Positions 39,601 to 48,436 are shown, numbered from the stretch's first letter. The stretch is 64,000 bases of DNA from Pantoea trifolii (GCF_024506435.1 NZ_JANIET010000001.1:3038001-3102000); one strand, 5' to 3'. Translations and numbers: made by a program. Notes: a model not told the origin generated them from the letters alone.

Positions 39601-41522
39601 AGGCGCACATCAAGATCTGACGCCGCCAGTTTTTCGCCCTGCGGATTGGCGTAGACCACGTCGAACTCCGCAAGGCTGTTTTCCGCCACGGTCGGCTCAT
39701 CGTGATAACGGTCGCTACGATAGTCATACACCGATTCGCTGTTAAACAGCGGACGAATGCCGGGCAGCGCCGGAGCCGGCCAAATCGCCTGAGTCGCGCG
39801 GCGCGTCACTGGACGGCCGCCGGTTTCCAGCAGGCTGGCTTGCAGAATCAGATTAAGCGGCGAATGACTCTCTTTCCAGCTGCTCTCAACGTTGAGTTGC
39901 AACTTACCGCGCTCATCCAGCTTCTCATCCACATCATCCAGCGAGCGTTTCAACTCTTCAGTGATGTCGCCAAATTGATAGCCTGGCAGCGCGGCAACCG
40001 CTTCACGCGCCGGGCGCAGGAACAGCTGCCCTTGCAACTCGTTACCTGCGGCAGGCGCACCGTACAAATAGCGGCCTTCGACCGCAAAAGTAATGTCGTC
40101 ATCTGGCGTCACCGGCTGCGCGCGGTTGGTTAGATCCAGTGCCATGCGCTCTGGCAGGAAGTCTTCTACGTGGAACGGCCAACTGCGCGGCTGGTTATCA
40201 CCGCTGTTGATGCGCAGCGTCCATTCGCCAGTCATTGCGGAAGCGGGCAAGGCGAAGCGATGTTGATAGATGCCGTTATCTGGCTGCCAGACAAAGGTCT
40301 GCGACACTTCGCCATTCGGCTGCACCACGTCGGCTTTCACCGGCTGCGGCGGCAACGGTTTGCCATCAGCATCACGCAGCAGCGCGTTAACGATCACCGT
40401 TTCACCCGGACGATAGAGATCGCGCGGACCAAATACGAAGAACTGTTTGTCGTAGCCTTGCGGGCCATCAATCGGAAATTCAGCCAGATCCAGCGCCGGA
40501 CGATTGAGATCGATCAGCGAGGTTTGGCCCTTTTGCGTTGCCAACAGCAGTTTGCCTTTAGCATTCGCCGGCAAGCGCAGATGACCGTTGCTGTCGCTGG
40601 TGCCGCTGGCGAGTTGTTTGCCTTTTTCATCCAGCAATTGCACGCTAACGTCAGCCAGCGGCGCGCCGTTGAACAGGCTTTGGGCGAACAGTTCCAGCTG
40701 TGCGGGGAATTGGTGCAGCGACAACCCGATGTCGCTCAATGTAAACAGTGTCGCCGGCTGCGTGTAGTTGTAGGTTCCGGCCTGTTTCATCACCGCCAGA
40801 TAGACGCCCGGCTGTTTCAGCGCATCGACATCGCCCAGCGGCAGCTGCATTTTCTCGCGCGTGTTGCGCGCCGGATTGAGATCGAAGCGGGCGCCGTAAA
40901 CCAGATCGGCATTTTTCAGCAGCTCGCGCGATTCCCAGTACGACATGTTGTTGCCGTAATTCCACTGCGCCAGAAAATCGGCCAGCGAAGCACTTTTCAC
41001 GCGGAAGAAATCGACGTCGACGTTATTCACATTCAACGCCAACACCGGCAACCCCTGCGTCAAACGCAGCGGCAGCAGCGATCCGCGACTGGCAAAACCT
41101 ACCATCGGCTGGATATCGCGCGTGGTGAGCGTTTGGCTAAAAGGCGCGGATAAGGTGCTGCCATCGGCCGCTTTGAGACCGGCATCGACGTTAACCGTCA
41201 ACTTGCGCGACGGTTCAGGATGACGGAAACGCAATGCTTTACCGTTTTGCGCCAGCTCCCAGCCGCCGTCGACCTTGCCGCTTTTCTCATCGATAATGTG
41301 CGCGCGCGCGGCAAAATCCTGTTTGCTGTCAAGCGGCGCGTTGAAGGTCAACACCAGCGCGGCAGCACCGTCGAGTTGCAGTTCGGAGAGATCGATAACG
41401 GACAGTGATTGCGGCGCTGCTGCTGCTGCCGTTTCCTGCGCGTGAATCGGCGACGTTCCGCCGCCCAGTAATACACCACCGATCAGCGCGCTGAGCAGCA
41501 GCCGGTTAAAACGTTTTGCCAT
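36639..41522 (-). CDS. yfhM: Bacterial alpha-2-macroglobulin (YfhM type)
   Basis: This periplasmic protease trap has 1627 residues (E. coli YfhM 1653) and aligns along the whole length: MG domains, a bait region, and the thioester domain with the intact CLEQ motif in YPYGCLEQTASG, which covalently captures attacking proteases. Unlike E. coli YfhM, the N-terminus has no lipobox cysteine; LLLSALIGGVLLGGG is followed by TSPIHA-QE, a signal peptidase I site. The mature protein would therefore be soluble in the periplasm. It precedes pbpC in one transcript. Confidence 0.93.
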   Translation of the reverse strand: MAKRFNRLLLSALIGGVLLGGGTSPIHAQETAAAAAPQSLSVIDLSELQLDGAAALVLTFNAPLDSKQDFAARAHIIDEKSGKVDGGWELAQNGKALRFRHPEPSRKLTVNVDAGLKAADGSTLSAPFSQTLTTRDIQPMVGFASRGSLLPLRLTQGLPVLALNVNNVDVDFFRVKSASLADFLAQWNYGNNMSYWESRELLKNADLVYGARFDLNPARNTREKMQLPLGDVDALKQPGVYLAVMKQAGTYNYTQPATLFTLSDIGLSLHQFPAQLELFAQSLFNGAPLADVSVQLLDEKGKQLASGTSDSNGHLRLPANAKGKLLLATQKGQTSLIDLNRPALDLAEFPIDGPQGYDKQFFVFGPRDLYRPGETVIVNALLRDADGKPLPPQPVKADVVQPNGEVSQTFVWQPDNGIYQHRFALPASAMTGEWTLRINSGDNQPRSWPFHVEDFLPERMALDLTNRAQPVTPDDDITFAVEGRYLYGAPAAGNELQGQLFLRPAREAVAALPGYQFGDITEELKRSLDDVDEKLDERGKLQLNVESSWKESHSPLNLILQASLLETGGRPVTRRATQAIWPAPALPGIRPLFNSESVYDYRSDRYHDEPTVAENSLAEFDVVYANPQGEKLAASDLDVRLIHERRDYYWSFSDSEGWQSRFDQKDLQEEQQRITIAAGGSQKVSFPVEWGTYRLEVHAGDNIISSVRFQAGYGWQDNTNGTGALRPDQVKLKIDKTAYQAGDTAHVQVESPAAGKGYLMVESSSGTLWWQPLEVPAGGATIDVPISDSWKRHDLYLSAIVVRDGDKASGVTPKRAVGLLHLPMATEARRLSVALDASDKIRPEQTLKVKVKASREGGALPQQVQVLLSAVDSGVLNITDYKTPNPWDAFFGRKRYNADQYDVFGQLIEGGGKLAALRFGGDGDDADALSRGGKKPITEVQIVAQQLQPVMLDANGEGTLELPIPAFNGELRLMAQVWSADSFGSADRKLVVAAPLISELATPRFLASGDQSTLALDLTNLTDQPQTLKINVTASGQIALNGQIPASVQLAKGARTTLQIPVKAQGGFGEGDVQVKVSGMSLPGETLAASERKWKIGVRPAYPAQTLSFDNVMQTGQSWQVMASAFNGLQQDTLSGQLSLSNRPPLNIASYISSLYAYPYGCLEQTASGIWPSVFTNHAQLTAMGIKTSNDEARRASIDTGIARLAGMQRGNGSFGLWSKESQEEFWLTAYVTDFLLRASEAGYSVPDGVITRADERLLRYLQDPTQIETSWSSDADGLRFSVQAYAGLVLARQQQAPLGALRALYEKRDQAKSGLAMVQLGVALKLMGDQQRAQLALAQGIGLERKPNNWLGDYGSPVRDRALILSLLTENQLLPEMQGPLLIDLAKAVHGQRWFSTQENNALFLAARTLQQHKGESWQATLQGKAEPLSSNQPLNIGMTEDQLRQGVSVKSDNSSPLYGTLNVVGYPRTAPSPMSNVLQISREYFTLDGKPADLTNLKSGELLVVRLKVAASERVSDALVVDLLPAGLELENQNLSDSSASLGDSADALKESMMDMQQANIKHIEFRDDRFVAALALDGYTPGTLLYLARAVTPGSYRLPPPQVESMYVPEWRAIGSTPEKLNVR

Positions 41523-41669
41523 GGTAATTCCCTCACCAGTCCCAGAAGTTAAGAAAACGCAATTTCGCGCAATTTCACATCAACCCGCCAACTTTAGCAA
41601 TCACACCCTTGAGATAGCGTTCACATTCCCGGACACTGGTCGTTTCCCGTTTGCTGAGAAGAGGTTGCT

Positions 41670-42509
41670 ATGACAGCCATATTTGTGTCCGCTGATTGGT
41701 TGAAAGAACATTACACCGAGGAAACATTGCAGGTGCTTGATGCCCGCATGTTGCCGCCTGGCCAGGAAGCCGTACGCGATCTGCAGGCTGAATATCTGGC
41801 TGGCCATCTACCGAATGCCCCGTTCTTTGATATCGAAGCGTTGTCCGATCACACCTCGCCTTATCCGCACATGATGCCGCGCGCCGAATCCTTTGCGGTG
41901 GCGATGCGCGAGTTGGGCGTCAGCCAGGATAAACATCTGGTGGTGTATGACGAAGGTAACCTGTTCTCGGCACCGCGCGCATGGTGGATGCTGCGTGCCT
42001 TTGGCTGCGAAAATGTGTCGATTCTGGCCGGAGGATTGCAGGGCTGGAAAGCGGCTGGTTTCGATGTCGCCACCGGACCGGTTAGTTTGCCGGAGGGTGA
42101 ATTCGAGGCGACTTATGATGGCACACAGGTGAAACGCCTGACCGACGTGCTGCTGATCAGCCACGAAGGCGGCGCGCAAATCGTCGATGCACGCGCGGCC
42201 AACCGTTTTAACGCCGAAGTGGATGAACCGCGTCCGGGATTGCTGCGCGGGCATATTCCTCACAGCCTGAACGTGCCGTGGAACAGTTTGGTGGTAAATG
42301 GTGAACTGAAATCGGCAGCGGAACTGCGCGATCTGTTTGCTCTGGCGGGCGTAAAACTGGATCAGCCCGTGATCGCCAGCTGCGGGTCGGGTGTTACGGC
42401 GGTGGTGGTGATTCTGGCGCTGACGTCGTTGGGTGTGCGGGATGTGACGCTGTACGACGGTTCGTGGGGCGAATGGGGCAGCCGCGACGATTTACCGATC
42501 GAGAAGTGA
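41670..42509 (+). CDS. sseA: 3-mercaptopyruvate sulfurtransferase
   Basis: SseA moves sulfur from 3-mercaptopyruvate to cyanide or thiols. The 279 residues form two rhodanese domains; the catalytic Cys is in SCGSGVTAVVV (about 237) of the second domain, with the MST-type loop rather than the CRxGxx[R/T] of thiosulfate sulfurtransferases. The ATG follows GAGG. It is convergent with sseB and separated from it by a REP-like repeat. Confidence 0.95.
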   Translation: MTAIFVSADWLKEHYTEETLQVLDARMLPPGQEAVRDLQAEYLAGHLPNAPFFDIEALSDHTSPYPHMMPRAESFAVAMRELGVSQDKHLVVYDEGNLFSAPRAWWMLRAFGCENVSILAGGLQGWKAAGFDVATGPVSLPEGEFEATYDGTQVKRLTDVLLISHEGGAQIVDARAANRFNAEVDEPRPGLLRGHIPHSLNVPWNSLVVNGELKSAAELRDLFALAGVKLDQPVIASCGSGVTAVVVILALTSLGVRDVTLYDGSWGEWGSRDDLPIEK

Positions 42510-42514
42510 TAGCA

Positions 42515-42538
42515 GGTCGCCATAAATGGCGACCCTAC
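42515..42538 (+). repeat. REP-like palindromic repeat, copy 3
   Basis: GGTCGCCAT-AA-ATGGCGACC followed by CTAC, one base different from the other copies at the centre of the dyad. It lies between the convergent sseA and sseB and may serve as a shared 3' hairpin. Confidence 0.8.
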
Positions 42539-42552
42539 ATGTAAGGTGCGGA

Positions 42553-43320
42553 TTATATAATCCGCTGACTGCCCTTGAAATCGCGCAGGAAACTGCCCCA
42601 GCGACGTTCATAGAATGGCGTGATGTGGGCAGTAAAGAAGTGGCTTACGCCGCGATCTTCATTCACCACTTCACAGATATCAATCGGCGCATCATCGGCC
42701 AGCGTGTCTGTTGCTACGCCGCCCGCCGCCTGAATAATCTCATCGATATCGCTATCGGCTTCGATACCAATCAGCAGGTTGGGTTCTTCGGTGGCACTTT
42801 CGCGAATGCTGGCGATGTAAGCACGGCGCACCTGCTTGTACTTGGCAAACAGCTGCGTCAGTGAATCAATCATCTGCGCTGGCGGCTCGGCCACTTCGGA
42901 CAACAGCAGCGCCTGGCCACCTTCCAGCACGGTTTGCTGGCTCAGCGCACTGCCCTCTTCGCCAATCAAATGGGCGATTTCACCCGGCGAAAACTCTTTG
43001 CCCGCAGGCAGCTTCGGATTGAGGAACAGCGTTTCGCCTTGCGTAATCTCAAACAGCGTACGCACCGGCATGCGCAGATAAGGCTGCTCATCTTTGATTG
43101 CCTCGCCCATCGCTTCTTCGGAGGTGAAGAACGGGATCACGCTGCCACCACCCTCTTTTTCCCAATGCTGTAATTCCACCGGCGAAGTCGCATCAAACTG
43201 CTCAGCGGGACTTTCGCCTGGCACCCAAACATCGGCTTCCAGCAGCAGTTGGAAAAATTCCGGACGGTGCGCAGGCTCGGTGGCCGCCAGCTTCAGCACC
43301 TCTTCAAGACGGTTACTCAT
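42553..43320 (-). CDS. sseB: SseB family protein (enhanced serine sensitivity)
   Basis: The 255-residue protein matches E. coli SseB, named because excess copies make cells sensitive to serine; its biochemical role is unknown. The N-terminal SseB domain (about 10-125) and the C-terminal domain (about 145-255, with GIEADSDIDEIIQAAG) are both present. It lies downstream of pepB but has a terminator between them. Confidence 0.9.
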   Translation of the reverse strand: MSNRLEEVLKLAATEPAHRPEFFQLLLEADVWVPGESPAEQFDATSPVELQHWEKEGGGSVIPFFTSEEAMGEAIKDEQPYLRMPVRTLFEITQGETLFLNPKLPAGKEFSPGEIAHLIGEEGSALSQQTVLEGGQALLLSEVAEPPAQMIDSLTQLFAKYKQVRRAYIASIRESATEEPNLLIGIEADSDIDEIIQAAGGVATDTLADDAPIDICEVVNEDRGVSHFFTAHITPFYERRWGSFLRDFKGSQRII

Positions 43321-43332
43321 TTATCGTATTCC

Positions 43333-43361
43333 AAAAAAGACGGCAAGCTTACGCCTGCCGT
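43333..43361 (-). terminator. Terminator between pepB and sseB
   Basis: On the minus strand ACGGCAGGC / GCTTGCCGT form a stem followed by CTTTTTTGG, nine bases after the pepB stop. Confidence 0.75.
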
Positions 43362-43369
43362 GATGAGGA

Positions 43370-44656
43370 CTATTTTAGTAACAGATTGGCGACGGTGCGC
43401 ACACCCAAACCGGTCGCACCAGCGGACCACTGATCCACCGCGCCTTTGCGATACGTCGCGGAGCAGTCAATGTGCAGCCAGCCTTGCTGATATTTGCTGA
43501 CGAAATGCGACAGGAACGCCGCCGCGCTGCTGGCACCTGCCGCATGTGACGGGCTGGCAATGTTATTCAGATCGGCAAAGTTCGAAGGCAGATGGCTGCG
43601 ATGAAACTCGGCCAGCGGCAAGCGCCAGAAGGCTTCGTTTTCGCCGGTCGCGCTGCCAAGCAGCGATTCCGCCAGCACATCGTCAAAGGTAAACAGCGCG
43701 TGGTAATCGTTGCCCAGTGCGGTTTTTGCCGCGCCGGTCAGCGTTGCCGCATCGATTAGCAGTTCCGGATTCTGCTCGCTGGCATCAATCAGGCCATCAG
43801 CCAATACCAGACGACCTTCCGCATCGGTGTTCATCACTTCCACGGTTTTACCGTTGCGATAGCGAATGATGTCGCCCAGACGGAACGCGTTGCCGCTGAC
43901 CATGTTGTCGGCGCAGCACAGATACAGTTTCACGCGCTTATTCAGACCGCGTGAAATCGCCAGCGCCAGTGCGCCGGTCAAGGTTGCCGCGCCGCCCATG
44001 TCGGACTTCATCGAGTCCATAAAAGCGCTTTGCTTCAGGCTGTAACCGCCGGTATCGAAGGTGATACCTTTACCGACCAGACACGCGTAAACCGGCGCAC
44101 TTTCATCGCCGCTTGGGTTGTAATCGAGCGCGAGTAATACCGGCGAGCGGGTAGAACCGCGACCCACGGTGTGAAGTCCGGCATAACCCTGCTCGCGCAG
44201 ATCGTCGCCTTTGGTGATGCGATAGCTCACCGCTTTGCCGCCCACTTCATTGATCAGATCAACCGCGTTGTGTACCAGCTGCTCTGGGCTGAGATCTTCC
44301 GCTGGCAGGTTGATGGTGTCGCGCACCCAATCGACAATCTTCAGACGGCGCGCAAATTCAGCCTGATCGGCCTCATTGAATTCCGGCCACTCGACCTGAC
44401 GTTTGCCTTTCGGGCTGCGATAGCCTTGCCAGAATGCCCAGCACTTCTCCAAATCCCAGCTTTCGCCCTGCAGGGCGACGTGACGAATGCCCTGACCGTC
44501 CAGCTTGCGACCCGCGCGCTGGATGCTCATCAGCGCATCTGCGCCAGTCAGGTGAATGGTCATGCCACTTTCGTTGCTGCTCAGCAGCGCTTTATCACCC
44601 CAGCGCGCGTCGGCGGCCTGGGAGCTGAGCGTAATTATCATCGGTTGTGTTGTCAT
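43370..44656 (-). CDS. pepB: Aminopeptidase B
   Basis: PepB is an M17 leucyl-type aminopeptidase with two metal ions that takes part in peptide turnover. It has 428 residues (E. coli 427). The metal and catalytic region includes [14 protein letters not shown] and the family signature [14 protein letters not shown]. In E. coli it follows iscX; here iscS lies directly upstream (62 bases), which exposes a six-gene gap in the isc operon. Confidence 0.95.
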   Translation of the reverse strand: MTTQPMIITLSSQAADARWGDKALLSSNESGMTIHLTGADALMSIQRAGRKLDGQGIRHVALQGESWDLEKCWAFWQGYRSPKGKRQVEWPEFNEADQAEFARRLKIVDWVRDTINLPAEDLSPEQLVHNAVDLINEVGGKAVSYRITKGDDLREQGYAGLHTVGRGSTRSPVLLALDYNPSGDESAPVYACLVGKGITFDTGGYSLKQSAFMDSMKSDMGGAATLTGALALAISRGLNKRVKLYLCCADNMVSGNAFRLGDIIRYRNGKTVEVMNTDAEGRLVLADGLIDASEQNPELLIDAATLTGAAKTALGNDYHALFTFDDVLAESLLGSATGENEAFWRLPLAEFHRSHLPSNFADLNNIASPSHAAGASSAAAFLSHFVSKYQQGWLHIDCSATYRKGAVDQWSAGATGLGVRTVANLLLK

Positions 44657-44684
44657 CGCGTGGCTCCGTTTGCGTTAGGTGTCA

Positions 44685-44708
44685 CCTTGCGCCAGAACCG
44701 GCGCAAGG
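44685..44708. other. Strong hairpin between iscS and pepB
   Basis: CCTTGCGCC / GGCGCAAGG is a perfect nine-base stem with a six-base loop in the gap where iscUA-hscBA-fdx-iscX would be expected. No T run follows, so it may stabilise an mRNA 3' end rather than terminate. Confidence 0.6.
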
Positions 44709-44718
44709 GGTGCATGAA

Positions 44719-45891
44719 TTAGCGGGCGTTTGTTGCAGGCGAGAGCGCCCGCAGACGGGTTACCGCTTTGTTGACCAGCTCGATAGCGTACTCAATTTCC
44801 TCTGCGCTGGTGAAGCGTCCGAGCGAAAAACGCAGCGAGCTGTGTGCCAGCTCCTGTTCGACGCCCATCGCGCGCAGCACGTAGGAAGGTTCGAGACTGG
44901 CCGAGGTGCAGGCGGAACCGGATGACAGCGCCAGATCTTTCAGCGCCATAATCAGCGATTCGCCATCGACGTGGGCAAAACTGATATTGAGGATGTTTGG
45001 AGCGCCCTGATCCAGCGAACCGTTGAGGTTCACGTTACCCAGTTGACGAATGCCGCGCCACAGACGCTGGCGCAACCCGGACAGACGCGCCATTTCGCTG
45101 CTCATCTCTTCACGTGCAATGCGGTAGGCTTCGCCCATGCCGACAATTTGATGCACCGGCAATGTGCCCGAACGCATGCCGCGCTCGTGGCCGCCACCGT
45201 GCATCTGCGCATCTATTTGCAGACGCGGTTTACGGCGCACCCACAGCGCGCCGATGCCTTTCGGTCCATACAACTTGTGCGCCGAGAAGGACATCAAATC
45301 CACTGGCAGTTCAGTGACGTCTATCGGCAGTTTGCCAACGCTTTGCGTGGCATCAACGTGGAACAGGATGTCACGCGCACGGCACAGCGCGCCGAGGGCG
45401 GCGATATCCTGAATCACACCGGTTTCATTATTAACGTGCATCAGCGACACCAGCACCGTGTCGTCGCGCAGTGCAGATTCGAGCATCTGCGGCGTGACGA
45501 TACCGTCGCTGCCCGGCTGTAAGAAAGTGACATCAAAGCCTTCGTGCGCCAGTTGCTGGCAACTGTCGAGCACCGCTTTGTGTTCGGTTTGGCTGGTAAT
45601 AATGTGCTTGCCGCGCGCCTGATGGCATTGCGCTGCACCTTTAATCGCAAGGTTGTCCGCTTCGGTCGCGCCGGAGGTAAAGACGATTTCACGCGGATCG
45701 GCGTTGACCAGCTCCGCAATCTGATTGCGAGCTACATCAACAGCTTCTTCGGCCTGCCAGCCAAAACGGTGGGAACGGGACGCGGGGTTACCGAAAGTGC
45801 CATCCATCGTGAGGAACTGCATCATTTTGGTGGCGACACGCGGATCCGCAGGCGTAGTGGCTGCGTAATCCAGGTAAATCGGTAATTTCAT
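44719..45891 (-). CDS. iscS: Cysteine desulfurase IscS with shortened C-terminus
   Basis: IscS is the PLP enzyme that takes sulfur from cysteine as a persulfide. The 390 residues align without gaps to E. coli IscS (404) up to LRALSP, then end in ATNAR where E. coli has 19 more residues. The PLP lysine ([10 protein letters not shown], Lys 206) and the persulfide Cys 328 ([16 protein letters not shown]) are intact, so desulfurase activity is expected. The lost tail is part of the contact surface for IscU, and iscU itself is missing downstream. The protein may still serve ThiI, TusA and other sulfur acceptors (inference). Confidence 0.93.
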   Translation of the reverse strand: MKLPIYLDYAATTPADPRVATKMMQFLTMDGTFGNPASRSHRFGWQAEEAVDVARNQIAELVNADPREIVFTSGATEADNLAIKGAAQCHQARGKHIITSQTEHKAVLDSCQQLAHEGFDVTFLQPGSDGIVTPQMLESALRDDTVLVSLMHVNNETGVIQDIAALGALCRARDILFHVDATQSVGKLPIDVTELPVDLMSFSAHKLYGPKGIGALWVRRKPRLQIDAQMHGGGHERGMRSGTLPVHQIVGMGEAYRIAREEMSSEMARLSGLRQRLWRGIRQLGNVNLNGSLDQGAPNILNISFAHVDGESLIMALKDLALSSGSACTSASLEPSYVLRAMGVEQELAHSSLRFSLGRFTSAEEIEYAIELVNKAVTRLRALSPATNAR

Positions 45892-45954
45892 TGCGCTAAA
45901 ACTCCGTATAAAAAATCATACGTCTTTATAGCACGAATCGGCCTTTCCAGTATG

Positions 45955-46077
45955 AACCCGTCATGCTTCAAGTTATAGGTGCGTTGGCTGCACTCACTCA
46001 CCCCAGTCACATACTTATGTATGCTCCTGGGGATGCGCTCGCTTGCCGCCTTCCTCTAACTCGAATCATTTAGGGTT
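45955..46077. repeat. ERIC element
   Basis: About 123 bp with the conserved core ACTCACCCCAGTCAC... and ...TATGCTCCTGGGGAT..., matching the two standard ERIC primer regions. Terminal inverted repeats AACCCGTCATGCTTCAAGTT and AACCCTAAATGATTCGAGTT (reverse strand) mark the ends. It fills most of the gap between iscR and iscS and would fold into a long hairpin in the transcript. Confidence 0.9.
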
Positions 46078-46099
46078 GGGAAAACCACGCTAAGCTATA

Positions 46100-46597
46100 T
46101 TACGCGCGCAGATTAACGTTGATGGTTTCTTGCACACGATGCTGCTGGAAGCGGCGATTATCGACCGTGTTCTGGCGATCGGCCACTTCGAGGATTTCCT
46201 GATTATTCACCAGTTCCGCCAGCGTGATGTTGTTGAGGAAATCGCTAATGCGCTCACTCAGGTCACGCCACAAAACGTGGGTCAGGCAACGCTCGCCGCC
46301 CTGGCAGCCTTCTTTGCCCTGGCATTTGGTGGCGTCGACAGATTCGTCAACGGCGGTAATTACCGCGCCCACAGCAATCGCGCTTGAATCTTTACCTAAC
46401 AGATAACCGCCACCTGGACCACGAACGCTGGCCACCAAGCCGTGCTTACGCAGACGCGAGAATAACTGCTCCAGATAGGACAACGAGATGCCCTGACGCT
46501 CAGAAATGTCAGCTAGCGGCACCGGACCCTCATTGGAGTGCAGTGCAACGTCCAGCATAGCGGTTACGGCATAACGTCCTTTGGATGTCAGTCTCAT
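46100..46597 (-). CDS. iscR: Fe-S cluster regulator IscR
   Basis: IscR is a [2Fe-2S] Rrf2-family regulator that represses isc through type 1 sites when it holds its cluster and acts on type 2 sites with or without it. The 165 residues (E. coli 162) have the winged helix ([18 protein letters not shown]) and intact ligands Cys92, Cys98, Cys104 and His107. I chose the ATG giving MRLTSKGRY; an in-frame ATG three codons earlier is less likely. Type-1-like sites lie upstream. Without IscU it must get its cluster from another source (inference). Confidence 0.95.
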   Translation of the reverse strand: MRLTSKGRYAVTAMLDVALHSNEGPVPLADISERQGISLSYLEQLFSRLRKHGLVASVRGPGGGYLLGKDSSAIAVGAVITAVDESVDATKCQGKEGCQGGERCLTHVLWRDLSERISDFLNNITLAELVNNQEILEVADRQNTVDNRRFQQHRVQETINVNLRA

Positions 46598-46668
46598 AGC
46601 ATACAACCTCGTAAGCGTCCGTCCGGTTATCGGCGGGTTATCTGATGAATTGGATGCAGTCTGACATT

Positions 46669-46740
46669 CCTGAGTAAAACGGTCAACTATTTAACCGAGT
46701 AATTTGCTCAACTATTTAACCAAGTGTTTTACTCAACTAT
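46669..46740 (-). promoter_or_regulatory. Three tandem type-1-like IscR sites
   Basis: Three 22-base units (46669-46690, 46694-46715, 46719-46740) share the minus-strand form ATAGTTGA(n)...TTACTC(g)GG and start exactly 25 bases apart. They resemble the type 1 sites of the E. coli iscR promoter, where two are known. The first unit is within the promoter (TTGACC as a possible -35), the third overlaps the trmJ stop codon. Confidence 0.7.
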
Positions 46741-47476
46741 TATCCACATTACCTTTGCGCTTTTCGAACGATGCCATCATGCCGCGCAGGATGTTCAGTT
46801 CATCGCGTTCCGGACGCGCACGCGTATATAAACGACGCAGCTTGCTCATCACCTGGCTTGGCGTACCTTCACGGATAAAGCCGCTGTTCAGCATCATCTG
46901 CTCGATGTGCTGATAGAAGCGCTCGAGATCGTCAACCAGAGGATACGGTGACTCGACAGCTTGCTCCGTCGGCGCGGCTTTTTCCTGCGCGTCCAGCCAG
47001 GCCATGCGCACTTCGTAAGCGATGATCTGCACCGCCATCGCCAGGTTCAGTGAGCTGTATTCCGGATTGGCCTGAATCGCGACGTGATAGTGACACTTCT
47101 GCAACTCTTCGTTGGTCAGGCCGACGCGCTCGCGGCCAAACACCAACGCAACCGGCGCCTGCTGGCCCTCTTCAACACTTTTAATGCCGCACTCACGTGA
47201 ATCCAACATTGGCCACGGCAGTGAACGTGAACGTGCGCTGGTGCCAACCACCAAACTACAGCCGGCAATGGCTTCATCCATGGTATCGACAATGCGCGCA
47301 TTACCAATGACATCGCTGGCACCGGCGGCGAGGGAAATGGCCTGTGAATCCGGTTTCACCAGCGGATTGACCAGATAAAGGTTGGTTAAGCCCATGGTTT
47401 TCATCGCGCGTGCGACCGAGCCCATGTTGCCCGTGTGCGAGGTTTCTACCAGTACGATTCGGATATTCTGCAGCAT
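46733..47476 (-). CDS. trmJ: tRNA (cytidine/uridine-2'-O-)-methyltransferase TrmJ
   Basis: TrmJ is a SPOUT-class dimeric enzyme that 2'-O-methylates position 32 of several tRNAs. The 247 residues (E. coli 246) show N-terminal [25 protein letters not shown], the trefoil-knot SAM motifs [14 protein letters not shown] and [15 protein letters not shown], and a short C-terminal helical extension. It is immediately upstream of iscR, as in E. coli, and divergent from suhB. Confidence 0.95.
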   Translation of the reverse strand: MLQNIRIVLVETSHTGNMGSVARAMKTMGLTNLYLVNPLVKPDSQAISLAAGASDVIGNARIVDTMDEAIAGCSLVVGTSARSRSLPWPMLDSRECGIKSVEEGQQAPVALVFGRERVGLTNEELQKCHYHVAIQANPEYSSLNLAMAVQIIAYEVRMAWLDAQEKAAPTEQAVESPYPLVDDLERFYQHIEQMMLNSGFIREGTPSQVMSKLRRLYTRARPERDELNILRGMMASFEKRKGNVDNS

Positions 47477-47597
47477 AATTAGAAGCGGTCAGGGAAATGA
47501 TGGCGCGCATCCTAACATAAAAAGAGGACATTTGCTGAACACACTGATATACTCCGCGCCGTTTTCCCCGTTCTTTAACATCCAGCGAGAGATACCG

Positions 47598-48401
47598 ATG
47601 CATCCGATGCTCAACATCGCCGTGCGCGCAGCGCGCAAGGCCGGAAATTTAATTGCCAAGAATTATGAAACCCCGGACGCAGTTGAAGCTAGCCAGAAAG
47701 GCAGCAACGACTTCGTTACCAATGTTGACCGTGACGCAGAACGTCTGATTATCGAAGTAATTCGTAAATCGTACCCGAAACACACCATCATCACCGAAGA
47801 AAGCGGTGAACTGGCGGGCGAAGATCAGGACATTCAATGGGTAATCGATCCGCTGGATGGCACCACCAACTTCATCAAGCGTCTTCCACACTTCTCAGTA
47901 TCTATCGCTGTGCGCATTAAAGGCCGCACCGAAGTCGCTGTGGTTTACGATCCAATGCGTAACGAACTCTTCACCGCCGTACGCGGTCAGGGCGCCCAGC
48001 TGAACGGCTATCGCCTGCGCGGCAGCACGGCTCGCGATCTGGATGGCACCATTCTGGCTACCGGCTTCCCGTTCAAGTTGAAGCAGCACGCAACGCCATA
48101 CATCAACATCGTTGGCAAACTGTTTACTCAGTGTGCCGATTTCCGTCGCACCGGTTCAGCGGCGCTGGATCTGGCTTACACCGCTGCGGGTCGCGTTGAT
48201 GGTTTCTTTGAGATTGGCCTGAAGCCGTGGGATTTTGCCGCGGGCGAACTGCTGGTGCGTGAGGCGGGCGGCCTGGTGACTGACTTTACCGGCAACCACG
48301 GTTACGTGATGTCAGGTAACATCGTTGCGGGTAACCCACGCGTAGTGAAAGCGATGCTGGCATCGATGCGTGAAGAATTGAGTGAAGCGCTGAAGCGCTA
48401 A
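47598..48401 (+). CDS. suhB: Inositol-1-monophosphatase / Nus factor SuhB
   Basis: SuhB is an inositol monophosphatase fold that, in E. coli, joins the rRNA antitermination complex through NusA and RNA polymerase. It has 267 residues, the E. coli length. Metal-binding motifs are EESGE, IDPLDGTTNF and KPWDFAAGELLVREAGG. The frame is open further upstream over trmJ, but the ATG at 47598 matches the family start MHPMLNIAVRAARKAG. Confidence 0.96.
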   Translation: MHPMLNIAVRAARKAGNLIAKNYETPDAVEASQKGSNDFVTNVDRDAERLIIEVIRKSYPKHTIITEESGELAGEDQDIQWVIDPLDGTTNFIKRLPHFSVSIAVRIKGRTEVAVVYDPMRNELFTAVRGQGAQLNGYRLRGSTARDLDGTILATGFPFKLKQHATPYINIVGKLFTQCADFRRTGSAALDLAYTAAGRVDGFFEIGLKPWDFAAGELLVREAGGLVTDFTGNHGYVMSGNIVAGNPRVVKAMLASMREELSEALKR

Positions 48402-48408
48402 GTGAGAA

Positions 48409-48436
48409 AAGGCGGCTGAATCAGCCGCCTTTTTTA
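48409..48436. terminator. Bidirectional terminator after suhB
   Basis: AAGGCGGCTGA / TCAGCCGCCTT forms an eleven-base stem followed by a T run, at the convergent ends of suhB and the next gene. Confidence 0.9.

Noticed and set aside
40170..41153. 327-residue open frame on the plus strand inside the alpha-2-macroglobulin gene
   Set aside because: It is antisense to a well-supported gene, shows no recognisable domain and has the amino acid bias of a shadow frame.
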